DNA of 6,059 bases from Oscillibacter sp. (GTDB lineage: Bacteria; Bacillota; Clostridia; Oscillospirales; Oscillospiraceae), in assembly GCA_003487665.1 (NCBI GenBank), contig DNFA01000048.1:3092-9150 (forward strand), read 5' to 3'. Positions 1 through 5,280 of the stretch are shown piece after piece. How positions within the stretch are numbered: the stretch's first letter is position 1; every line of letters begins with the position of its first letter. The notes under the pieces were generated by a model, which was given only the letters and a program-made list of their open reading frames with translations, was not told the origin of the DNA and made no database searches. The position numbers were made by a program, and so were the translations under genes.

Positions 1-1198
1 GGCCGACCATGTCGCAGTTGGCAAAGTTCAGAATGATGACGTCGTTCTTGCCGGACTCGATGCGCTCGACGCACTTGCTCGCGACCTCGTAGGCGCTCAT
101 CTCGGGCTGGAGGTCGTAGGTCGCGACCTTCGGGGACGCGACGAGTACGCGGTCCTCGCCGGGATACGGGTCCTCGACGCCGCCGTTGAAGAAGAACGTG
201 ACATGCGCGTACTTCTCGGTCTCGGCGATGCGCAGCTGGGTCATGCCCATGCTGCTGAGATACTCGCCCAGCCCGTTCTTCACCGCGATGCGCGGCCACG
301 CCACCAGCACGTTGGGCATGGAGGCGTCGTACTCCGTGTTGCACACATAGGTGGTGGGGAAGAACTCCCGCTGGAAGCCGTCGAAATCCGGATCCACGAT
401 GGCGCGGGTGATCTCCCGGGCGCGGTCGGGACGGTAGTTGAAGAAAATGATGCTGTCGTTGTCGCTGATGGTGCCATCGCCGTCGATGACCACCGGCTCC
501 ACGAACTCGTCGGTCACGCCGTCGGCGTAGCTGGCGGCCACCGCCGCCGCCGGGTCGCTGTTGTGGTGGCCCTCGCCGTACACCATGGCGTCGTAGGCCA
601 TCTGCACGCGCTCCCAGCGCTTGTCACGATCCATGGCGTAGTAGCGTCCCATCACCGTGGCGATCCGACCCACGCCCAGCTGGGCACACTTGTCCTGCAG
701 CTCCTGCACGAAGCCCTTGCCGCTGGTGGGGGACACGTCCCGCCCGTCCAGGAAGCAGTGGATATATACCTTCGTCAGCCCCTTGTCCTTGGCCATCTGC
801 AGCAGGGCGAACAGGTGCTCGATGTGGGAGTGTACGCCGCCGTCGGACAGCAGACCGTACAGATGCAGGCTGGTGCCCTTGGCAAGGCAGTCGTCCATGG
901 CCTTGTTGTAGGCCTCGTTCCGGAAGAAGCTGCCGTCCTCGATGGCGCGGCTGATGCGGGGCAGATCCTGGAACACCACGCGGCCGCCGCCGATGTTGGT
1001 GTGACCCACCTCGCTGTTGCCCATCTGACCGGCGGGCAGACCCACGTCCAGCCCGCTGGCGGACAGGGTGGTGTGCGCGTATTCCTTGAACAGCTTATCC
1101 AGCACCGGCGTTTTGGCCAGCGTCACGGCGTTATCGTCCGCCGCCGGCGCCAGGCCGAAGCCGTCCATAATGATAAGGGTGGTAGGGGTCTTGTTCAT
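1..1198 (-). CDS. gpmI: 2,3-bisphosphoglycerate-independent phosphoglycerate mutase, 3' end missing
   Basis: It interconverts 3- and 2-phosphoglycerate in the cytosol through a Mn-dependent phosphoserine intermediate. 399 residues are visible; the family is usually about 510, so roughly the last 110 lie beyond the window. Seen: metal ligand D12 in IIMDGFG, catalytic S62 in GQMGNSEVGH, H123 in SDGGVHSH, R153-D154 in DGRD, R185 and R191 in GRYYAMDRDKRW, YRPDRARE at 255-262, and ETEKYAHVTFFFNGG at 326-340. The visible part ends at NFANCDMVG, where the next family residue is normally the metal-binding His; the one remaining base (C) fits that. The ATG follows AAGGAGGA (1204-1211) with 5 nt spacing. 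The gene is last of the visible operon, 19 nt after tpiA. Oddity: from residue 331 on, valine codons are 8 GTC and 1 GTA, against 21 GTG, 2 GTA and 1 GTC before it, which suggests a mosaic 3' part. Confidence 0.97.
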   Translation of the reverse strand, partial: MNKTPTTLIIMDGFGLAPAADDNAVTLAKTPVLDKLFKEYAHTTLSASGLDVGLPAGQMGNSEVGHTNIGGGRVVFQDLPRISRAIEDGSFFRNEAYNKAMDDCLAKGTSLHLYGLLSDGGVHSHIEHLFALLQMAKDKGLTKVYIHCFLDGRDVSPTSGKGFVQELQDKCAQLGVGRIATVMGRYYAMDRDKRWERVQMAYDAMVYGEGHHNSDPAAAVAASYADGVTDEFVEPVVIDGDGTISDNDSIIFFNYRPDRAREITRAIVDPDFDGFQREFFPTTYVCNTEYDASMPNVLVAWPRIAVKNGLGEYLSSMGMTQLRIAETEKYAHVTFFFNGGVEDPYPGEDRVLVASPKVATYDLQPEMSAYEVASKCVERIESGKNDVIILNFANCDMVG

Positions 1199-1217
1199 GC
1201 CGTTCCTCCTTGGGCGC

Positions 1218-1991
1218 TCAGCCCTGATTGGCCGCGTTGATGATGGCGATGAAGTCCGCCGCGTTCAGAGCGGCGCCGCCGATCAGACCGCCGTCGATAT
1301 CCGGCTGGCTCAGCAGCTCCGCCGCGTTGGAGGGCTTCATGGAGCCGCCGTACTGGATGGTGATGCTGCGGGCGATACGGGCGCCGTACAGGTGGCGCAC
1401 GGTGGTGCGGATGAAGGTGCACACCTCCGCCGCCTGCTCCGCCGTGGCGGTCTTGCCGGTGCCGATGGCCCACACAGGCTCATAGGCGATGACGCACTTG
1501 CGCAGCTTCTCGGCGGGCACACCGGCCAGCGCGGACTTGACCTGCAGGGCGATCAGCTCCATGGTGATGCCCAGCTCCCGCTGCTCCAGCGTCTCGCCCA
1601 CACAGATGATGGGGTGCAGACCGGCCTCCAGTGCGGCCAGCACCTTGCGGTTCACGGTGAAGTCCGTCTCGCCGAAGTACTGGCGGCGCTCGGAGTGGCC
1701 GATGATGACGTACTTCACGCCCAGATCCTTCAGCATGTCGGCGGACACCTCGCCGGTGTACGCGCCGCTCTTCTCATAGAACACGTTCTGCGCGCCCACG
1801 GACACGCGGGCGTCCTTGAAGCCCTTGAGGGCGGCGGCGATGTTCACGGAGGGAACGCACACCACGATGTCGCACCACTTGGCCTTGGGCAGCAGCGCCT
1901 TCAGCTCCTCGGCGAACTTCTTCGTTTCGCTGGCGGTTTTGTTCATCTTCCAGTTGCCGGCGATGATGGTCTTGCGGTATCTGCGATTCAT
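1218..1991 (-). CDS. tpiA: triosephosphate isomerase
   Basis: It interconverts dihydroxyacetone phosphate and glyceraldehyde 3-phosphate in glycolysis and gluconeogenesis, as a cytosolic dimer with a TIM-barrel fold. The product is 257 residues, close to the family's usual 250. All active-site elements are seen: N13 and K15 in AGNWKMN, catalytic H99 in IIGHSERR, general base E171 in AYEPVWAIGTGKTA (which contains mobile loop 6), and the phosphate-binding parts YGGS (214-217) and GGLIGGAAL (234-242). The ATG at 1991 is preceded by AGAGGAGT (2001-2008), and translation beginning there gives the standard short N-terminus. The gene lies between pgk (66 nt upstream) and gpmI (19 nt downstream), so it is very probably co-transcribed with both. 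Codon use is GTG/CTG-rich like its neighbours, and I see no damage. Confidence 0.98.
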   Translation of the reverse strand: MNRRYRKTIIAGNWKMNKTASETKKFAEELKALLPKAKWCDIVVCVPSVNIAAALKGFKDARVSVGAQNVFYEKSGAYTGEVSADMLKDLGVKYVIIGHSERRQYFGETDFTVNRKVLAALEAGLHPIICVGETLEQRELGITMELIALQVKSALAGVPAEKLRKCVIAYEPVWAIGTGKTATAEQAAEVCTFIRTTVRHLYGARIARSITIQYGGSMKPSNAAELLSQPDIDGGLIGGAALNAADFIAIINAANQG

Positions 1992-2057
1992 AACGATTTA
2001 ACTCCTCTGTTCAACTTATATATTCATTCAATAGAAAATGCAAGCGCTTCAGGCCGC

Positions 2058-3251
2058 TTACTTGTCCAGCAGGCAGGCCACGCCGGGCAGCTCCTTGCCC
2101 TCCAGGAATTCCAGGGACGCGCCGCCGCCGGTGCTGATGTGGGTGATCTTGTCGGCGAAGCCCAGCTGCTCCACCGCCGCCGCGCTGTCGCCGCCGCCCA
2201 CGATGGTCACGGCGCCGCTGTCGGCCAGCGCCTGCGCCATGGCGCGGGTACCGGCGGCAAAGTTGTCGAATTCAAACACACCCATGGGGCCGTTCCACAC
2301 CACGGTGCCCGCGCCCTTCACAGCGGCGCAGAAGGCGGCGATGGTGTCCGGGCCGATGTCCATGCCCTCCCAGCCGTCGGGAATGGCCATGGTGCTGACC
2401 ACCTGCCGGTGGGCGTCGTTGGAGAAGTCGTCGGCGGCCACGGTGTCGGTGGGCAGAAGCAGCTTCACGCCGTTCTTTTTGGCCTTTTCGATCATCTCCA
2501 GCGCGTAGTCCAGCTTATCCGGCTCGCACAGGCTCTTGCCGATGGAGCCGCCCTGCGCCTTGGCAAAGGTATAGGCCATGCCGCCGCCGATGATGACGGT
2601 GTCGGCCTTGTCCAGCAGGTTGTTGATAACGGCGATCTTGTCGCTGACCTTGGCACCGCCCAGCACCGCCACGAAGGGGCGCTTGGGATCGTCCAGCGCC
2701 TTGCCCATCACCGCCAGCTCCTTGGCCACAAGGAAGCCGGACACGGCGGGCAGATAGGCCGCCACGCCTGCGGTGGAGGCGTGAGCCCGGTGAACGGTGC
2801 CGAAGGCGTCGGACACATACAGCTCCGCCATATCCGCCAGCTCCCTGGCGAAGCCGGGGTCGTTCTTCTCCTCGCGGATGTCGAAGCGCAGGTTCTCCAG
2901 CAGCATGATCTGGCCGGGCTTCAGAGCGGCGGCCTTGGCCTTGGCGTCCTCGCCCACGATGTCCTTGGCGAAGATGACCTCCTGCCCCAGCAGCTGGCTG
3001 AGCCGCTGCGCCACAGGCGCCAGCGTCAGCTTGGCCTTCCACTCGCCCTTGGGCTTGCCCAGATGGGAGCAAGCGATGACCGCCGCGCCGTTATCCAGCA
3101 GATAGCGGATGGTGGGCAGAGCGGCCACGATGCGCTTGTCGCTGGTGATGGCGCCCGTCTCCTTGTCCTGGGGTACGTTGAAGTCGCAGCGCAGCAGCAC
3201 CTTCTTGCCCCGAACGTCTACGTCCTGTACAGTCTTTTTATTGTAATTCAT
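2058..3251 (-). CDS. pgk: phosphoglycerate kinase
   Basis: It transfers phosphate from 1,3-bisphosphoglycerate to ADP, the first ATP-yielding step of glycolysis, as a cytosolic two-domain monomer. The product is 397 residues, a normal bacterial length. Seen: substrate-domain signature LLRCDFNVP (19-27), SHLGKPKG (62-69), LLENLRF (117-123), SDAFGTVHRAHAST (147-160), nucleotide-domain LGGAKVSDK (197-205), GGGMAYTF (222-229), WNGPMGVFE (319-327), GGGDSAAAV (352-360) and HISTGGGASLEFLEG (371-385). I chose the ATG at 3251 rather than an in-frame GTG at 3260, because that GTG overlaps the Shine-Dalgarno site (3260-3266), while the ATG sits 8 nt after it. The gene is 24 nt downstream of trmL and 66 nt upstream of tpiA. 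No gap gene is present in the visible operon. Codon use matches tpiA. Confidence 0.98.
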   Translation of the reverse strand: MNYNKKTVQDVDVRGKKVLLRCDFNVPQDKETGAITSDKRIVAALPTIRYLLDNGAAVIACSHLGKPKGEWKAKLTLAPVAQRLSQLLGQEVIFAKDIVGEDAKAKAAALKPGQIMLLENLRFDIREEKNDPGFARELADMAELYVSDAFGTVHRAHASTAGVAAYLPAVSGFLVAKELAVMGKALDDPKRPFVAVLGGAKVSDKIAVINNLLDKADTVIIGGGMAYTFAKAQGGSIGKSLCEPDKLDYALEMIEKAKKNGVKLLLPTDTVAADDFSNDAHRQVVSTMAIPDGWEGMDIGPDTIAAFCAAVKGAGTVVWNGPMGVFEFDNFAAGTRAMAQALADSGAVTIVGGGDSAAAVEQLGFADKITHISTGGGASLEFLEGKELPGVACLLDK

Positions 3252-3259
3252 GAGATACA

Positions 3260-3266
3260 CTCCTCT
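3260..3266 (-). promoter_or_regulatory. Shine-Dalgarno site deciding the pgk start
   Basis: The minus strand reads AGAGGAG here, with 8 nt (3252-3259) to the ATG at 3251. An in-frame GTG three codons earlier (3258-3260) overlaps this site by one base, so it cannot use it. This supports the ATG start. Confidence 0.8.
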
Positions 3267-3275
3267 CGCGTGAGA

Positions 3276-3767
3276 TCATATATTTGCCATCTCGCCGGTA
3301 CCGGCAAGACCGGGAAATCCATTCTGCCGCAGCGCCTCATAGGTGAGGATCGCCACGGAATTGCTCAGGTTCAGGCTGCGGGCGTCGCGGCGCATGGGCA
3401 GCCGCAGGCACCGGCCGTAGTGCGCCATGCGGAAGTCCTCGGGAAGCCCCGCCGTCTCCTTGCCGAAGAACAGCCAGCAGTCCGGCGAGAACCGCGCCTG
3501 CGTGTAGTCCTGCGGCGCCTTGGTGGTAGCCAGCCACAGGTCGTCCAGCGCCTCCGGATGGCGGGCGAACAGGTCGTCCAGCCCGTCGTAGTCCTGTACC
3601 TGCACCAGATGCCAGTAGTCCAGACCGGCGCGCTTCACCGCCCGGTCGGATATGTCGAAGCCCAGAGGCCGCACCAGATGCAGACGGCTGCCGGTGGCGG
3701 CGCAGGTGCGGGCGATGTTGCCGCAGTTCTGCGGTATCTCCGGCTCTACCAGAACGATATGCAGCAT
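3276..3767 (-). CDS. trmL: tRNA (cytidine(34)-2'-O)-methyltransferase, SPOUT family
   Basis: The family methylates the ribose 2'-OH of the wobble nucleotide of certain leucine tRNAs, using S-adenosylmethionine, as a dimer. The product is 163 residues, against about 155-160 for known TrmL. Seen: N-terminal motif EPEIPQNCGNIARTCAATG (8-26), HLVRPLGF (30-37), RAGLDYW (46-52), and the SPOUT trefoil-knot motifs FFGKETAGLPED (100-111) and LRLPMRRDARSLNLSNSVA (121-139), which form the cofactor site. The ATG at 3767 follows a perfect AAGGAGG (3775-3781) with 7 nt spacing. It is the first gene of the minus-strand operon, 24 nt before pgk. The substrate is inferred from family membership; a related SPOUT specificity cannot be excluded from sequence alone, though the short length without an extra RNA-binding domain fits TrmL. 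Confidence 0.93.
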   Translation of the reverse strand: MLHIVLVEPEIPQNCGNIARTCAATGSRLHLVRPLGFDISDRAVKRAGLDYWHLVQVQDYDGLDDLFARHPEALDDLWLATTKAPQDYTQARFSPDCWLFFGKETAGLPEDFRMAHYGRCLRLPMRRDARSLNLSNSVAILTYEALRQNGFPGLAGTGEMANI

Positions 3768-3802
3768 GGGTGTGCCTCCTTACATGGTGAGTACCGGCTT
3801 GT

Positions 3803-3831
3803 ATTGTAATGCAACGGGAATGGAAATGCAA
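3803..3831 (-). promoter_or_regulatory. candidate promoter of the trmL-pgk-tpiA-gpmI operon
   Basis: On the minus strand TTGCAT (3826-3831) is followed after exactly 17 bp by TACAAT (3803-3808). The -10 matches the sigma-A consensus at 5 of 6 positions; the -35 matches at only 3 of 6. Transcription would begin near 3796, giving a leader of about 28 nt with the perfect trmL ribosome site. It is the best promoter-like pair I found upstream of trmL. Confidence 0.6.
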
Positions 3832-3832
3832 C
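3808..3832. repeat. 8-bp direct repeat pair in the glycolytic operon promoter
   Basis: AATGCAAC occurs at 3808-3815 and again at 3825-3832, with starts 17 bp apart (on the minus strand, GTTGCATT twice). One copy covers the -35 and the other fills the spacer next to the -10. Equal spacing of about 1.6 helical turns inside a promoter is a plausible operator layout. No known regulator's site is recognised. Confidence 0.5.
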
Positions 3833-3892
3833 TATAAAAAAGGGAAAATGGGCAATATTTCTCCGAAACATTCAAAATAGCTTCTCTTTGAC

Positions 3893-3927
3893 CGGCTAAA
3901 GGCGGCGCGGGACGCCGCCGGGAGCCG
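3893..3927. repeat. GC-rich inverted repeat between the divergent promoters
   Basis: GGCGGCG (3901-3907) and CGCCGCC (3913-3919) form a perfect 7-bp stem around the loop CGGGA. An outer CGGCT/AGCCG pair (3893-3897 with 3923-3927) extends it across a 3-by-3 internal loop. No T-run follows on either strand, so it is not an intrinsic terminator. It lies about 60 bp behind the leftward promoter and 60 bp behind the rightward one. Confidence 0.55.
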
Positions 3928-3963
3928 CCGGAAAAATTATTGCCGAAAAAAACAGGAAAAATA

Positions 3964-3992
3964 CTGGATTTTCCCGCAAGACCTGTTATAAT
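3964..3992 (+). promoter_or_regulatory. strong extended -10 promoter reading toward prs
   Basis: A perfect TATAAT lies at 3987-3992, preceded by TG at 3984-3985 in the extended -10 position. The -35 region (CTGGAT at 3964-3969, 17-bp spacing) is poor, which an extended -10 can offset. Just upstream, 3932-3961 contains three A-runs that could act as an UP element. Transcription would start near 3999, about 237 nt before prs, and run through the leader ORF and the terminator. Confidence 0.7.
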
Positions 3993-4029
3993 AGGGACAG
4001 AGAACAACGAAGGAAAGGGGTGAGCGCCC

Positions 4030-4122
4030 ATGGGCTGCCTCCGCAACAACAAGGGAAATACCGTCCGTGACCGCGCCCGCCATCCGGGTGTTGTGCCGTC
4101 TTTGCCGCAGGGCGCGCTGTAA
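4030..4122 (+). CDS. 30-codon leader ORF ending inside the terminator hairpin (function unknown)
   Basis: ATG at 4030 opens a 30-residue frame starting MGCLRNNKGN and ending SLPQGAL, with TAA at 4120-4122. It is preceded by AAGGGGTGA (4015-4023), a good ribosome-binding match, with 9 nt from the GGGG to the ATG. It begins about 31 nt after the predicted transcript start. The stop codon lies in the loop of the terminator at 4094-4163, so a ribosome reaching the end would cover the upper stem. It has four Arg residues but no long run of one amino acid such as classical biosynthetic leaders show. I do not recognise the peptide. It could be a regulatory leader for prs, an independent small protein, or a chance frame in a small RNA. 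Confidence 0.45.
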   Translation: MGCLRNNKGNTVRDRARHPGVVPSLPQGAL

Positions 4123-4163
4123 GGCGCCGCTGTCGGCGGGACGGCATTTTTTGTTTTCTTTTT
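4094..4163 (+). terminator. long intrinsic terminator or attenuator upstream of prs
   Basis: TGCCGTC (4094-4100) pairs with GACGGCA (4140-4146), GCCG (4104-4107) with CGGC (4134-4137), CAG (4108-4110) with CTG (4130-4132), and GGCGC (4111-4115) with GCGCC (4124-4128). That gives 19 bp in all, with one small internal loop, two single-base bulges and an 8-nt loop. Six T's follow directly, then G, four T's, C and five T's. The structure ends 73 nt before the prs start codon. Confidence 0.88.
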
Positions 4164-4165
4164 AA

Positions 4166-4186
4166 CAAACAGATACCCTCTGTTTG
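4166..4186. repeat. 8-bp perfect inverted repeat upstream of prs
   Basis: CAAACAGA (4166-4173) and TCTGTTTG (4179-4186) are perfect reverse complements around TACCC. The repeat lies directly after the terminator T-tract and 49 nt before the prs start. Downstream, AT-rich TATAAA/TAAAAT (4202-4209) could be a -10 whose -35 would fall in the right arm, but no good -35 is visible. It could be an operator or a hairpin in the prs 5' UTR. Confidence 0.5.
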
Positions 4187-4235
4187 CAATACATCGTACC
4201 TTATAAAATATGGATAGAAAGCGAGAGTGCGCACC

Positions 4236-5195
4236 ATGATTTCTCACGGCAAGGATATGAAGATCTTCACCGGCAACGCAAACCCCGCGCTGGCACAGGA
4301 GATCTGCAAGCTCATCGGCATCAAGCTGGGCGAGGCGGAGGTCAAGAGCTTCGCCGACGGCGAGGCGTCCGTCTCCCTGTACGAGACAGTTCGCGGCAGC
4401 GACGTGTTCCTCATCAATTCCACCTGCAAGCCCGTCAACGACAGCCTGATGGAGCTGCTGATCATGATCGACGCCTGCAAGCGCGCCAGCGCAGGCCGCG
4501 TCACCGCCGTGATCCCCTACTTCGGCTACGCCCGCCAGGATCGCAAGGCCAAGAGCCGCGACCCCATCTCCGCCAAGCTGGTGGCCAACATGCTCACCGC
4601 CTCCGGCGCTGACCGCGTGCTGACCATGGATCTCCACGCCAGCCAGATCCAGGGCTTCTTCGATATCCCTGTGGACAACCTGCTGGGCAATCCCGTGTTC
4701 GTGGACTACTACGCCAAGAAGTTCGGCGAAAAGTGCGAGGACATGGTGGTGGTGTCCCCCGACGTGGGCAGCGTGGCGCGCGCCCGCACCTTCGCCCAGA
4801 AGCTGCACATGGGTCTGGCCATCGTGGACAAGCGCCGCCAGAAGGCCAACCAGTGCGAGGTCATGAACGTCATTGGCGACGTGGAGGGCAAGGACTGCAT
4901 CCTCTTTGACGATATGATCGACACCGCCGGCTCCATCTGCAACGCGGCCAAGGCCATCGTGGAGGTGGGCGGCGCCAACAGCGTGTACGCCTGCGCCAGC
5001 CACGGCGTGCTGTCCGGCCCCGCGCTGGAGCGTCTGAACAACAGCGTCATCAAGGAGGTCGCCCTCCTGAACACCATCCCCGAGACTATGGGCGATGGCT
5101 GCGACAAGATCAAGTACATCTCCGTGGCGCCCATGTTTGCCGAGGCCATCGAGCGCATCTATCAGGAGATCTCCATCGCCAAGCTGTTCAACTAA
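4236..5195 (+). CDS. prs: ribose-phosphate pyrophosphokinase (PRPP synthetase, class I)
   Basis: It makes 5-phosphoribosyl 1-diphosphate from ribose 5-phosphate and ATP, the precursor for purines, pyrimidines, histidine, tryptophan and NAD; it is cytosolic and hexameric in the family. The product is 319 residues, the usual length. Seen: FADGE (39-43), catalytic flexible loop YFGYARQDRKAKSRDPIS (95-112), H134 and Q137 in MDLHASQIQGFFD, SPDVGSVARAR (174-184), K199 and R201 in VDKRRQ, and the PRPP-binding loop LFDDMIDTAGS (223-233). I chose ATG 4236 because translation then starts MISHGKDMKIFTGN, as in clostridial homologues I recall; its ribosome site is weak (GCGAGAG, 8 nt spacing). In-frame alternatives are GTG 4227 and ATG 4257. 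A terminated leader precedes it, suggesting regulated read-through. pth follows after 85 nt. Confidence 0.97.
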   Translation: MISHGKDMKIFTGNANPALAQEICKLIGIKLGEAEVKSFADGEASVSLYETVRGSDVFLINSTCKPVNDSLMELLIMIDACKRASAGRVTAVIPYFGYARQDRKAKSRDPISAKLVANMLTASGADRVLTMDLHASQIQGFFDIPVDNLLGNPVFVDYYAKKFGEKCEDMVVVSPDVGSVARARTFAQKLHMGLAIVDKRRQKANQCEVMNVIGDVEGKDCILFDDMIDTAGSICNAAKAIVEVGGANSVYACASHGVLSGPALERLNNSVIKEVALLNTIPETMGDGCDKIKYISVAPMFAEAIERIYQEISIAKLFN

Positions 5196-5199
5196 ATAC

Positions 5200-5228
5200 T
5201 TTCCAAAAGGAAACAGCTGTGCTATAAT
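5200..5228 (+). promoter_or_regulatory. promoter of pth, within the prs-pth gap
   Basis: TTTCCA (5200-5205, 4 of 6 consensus matches) is followed after 17 bp by a perfect TATAAT (5223-5228), with an extended TG at 5220-5221. Transcription would start near 5235, inside the left arm of the inverted repeat at 5227-5256. pth therefore has its own promoter besides any read-through from prs. Confidence 0.75.
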
Positions 5229-5256
5229 AGAGGGACTGCGTATGCAGTCCCTCTAT
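5227..5256. repeat. perfect 13-bp inverted repeat overlapping the pth -10
   Basis: ATAGAGGGACTGC (5227-5239) and GCAGTCCCTCTAT (5244-5256) are perfect reverse complements around GTAT. The left arm begins in the last two bases of the -10 box. In prs read-through RNA it would form a 13-bp hairpin ending 9 nt before the pth ribosome site; the following TATATTTG is too poor in T for a typical terminator. In DNA it sits at about -7 to +22, a classic repressor position. Confidence 0.8.
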
Positions 5257-5265
5257 ATTTGTCAC

Positions 5266-5272
5266 AAGGAGG
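5266..5272 (+). promoter_or_regulatory. Shine-Dalgarno site fixing a TTG start for pth
   Basis: A perfect AAGGAGG lies 8 nt before the TTG at 5281. The nearest upstream in-frame ATG (5242) lies in the inverted repeat, has no ribosome site, and would put this Shine-Dalgarno sequence inside the coding region. TTG is therefore the start. Confidence 0.85.
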
Positions 5273-5280
5273 CGAGAGCC

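Noticed and set aside
203..1240. A 345-codon plus-strand frame opposite gpmI
   Set aside because: It is the complement of gpmI, His/Val/Ala-rich, with no ribosome site or motifs.
2015..2043. TTGCAT with 17 bp to TATAAG upstream of tpiA on the minus strand
   Set aside because: The start point would fall in the tpiA ribosome site, leaving almost no leader. The -35 matches only 3 of 6 positions, and pgk read-through explains expression.
3294..3305. 12-bp palindrome GCCGGTACCGGC
   Set aside because: It lies inside the trmL coding end (Gly-Leu-Ala-Gly-Thr-Gly) and is readily explained by GC-rich codons. No T-run follows.
1068..3809. A 913-codon open frame on the plus strand
   Set aside because: It runs antisense through tpiA, pgk and trmL, which have full family motifs. 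The product is His/Gly/Ala/Val-rich with no recognisable motif, as expected of the complement of GC-rich genes.
4040..4080. T-box-like words (AACAAGGG, ACCG, GACCGCG) in the prs leader
   Set aside because: The T-box core TGGNACCGCG is not present intact, the leader is far too short for Stem I, and prs is not an aminoacyl-tRNA or amino acid gene.
4202..4209. TATAAA/TAAAAT as a second prs promoter
   Set aside because: No acceptable -35 at 16-18 bp. It is kept only as a possibility in the inverted-repeat finding.
3780..5003. A 407-codon open frame on the minus strand
   Set aside because: It is antisense to prs and also reads through the leader terminator. The composition is typical of a shadow frame.
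5242..5280. ATG 5242 as the pth start
   Set aside because: It lies in the inverted repeat without a ribosome site, whereas TTG 5281 has a perfect AAGGAGG at 8 nt and gives the expected MFF N-terminus.
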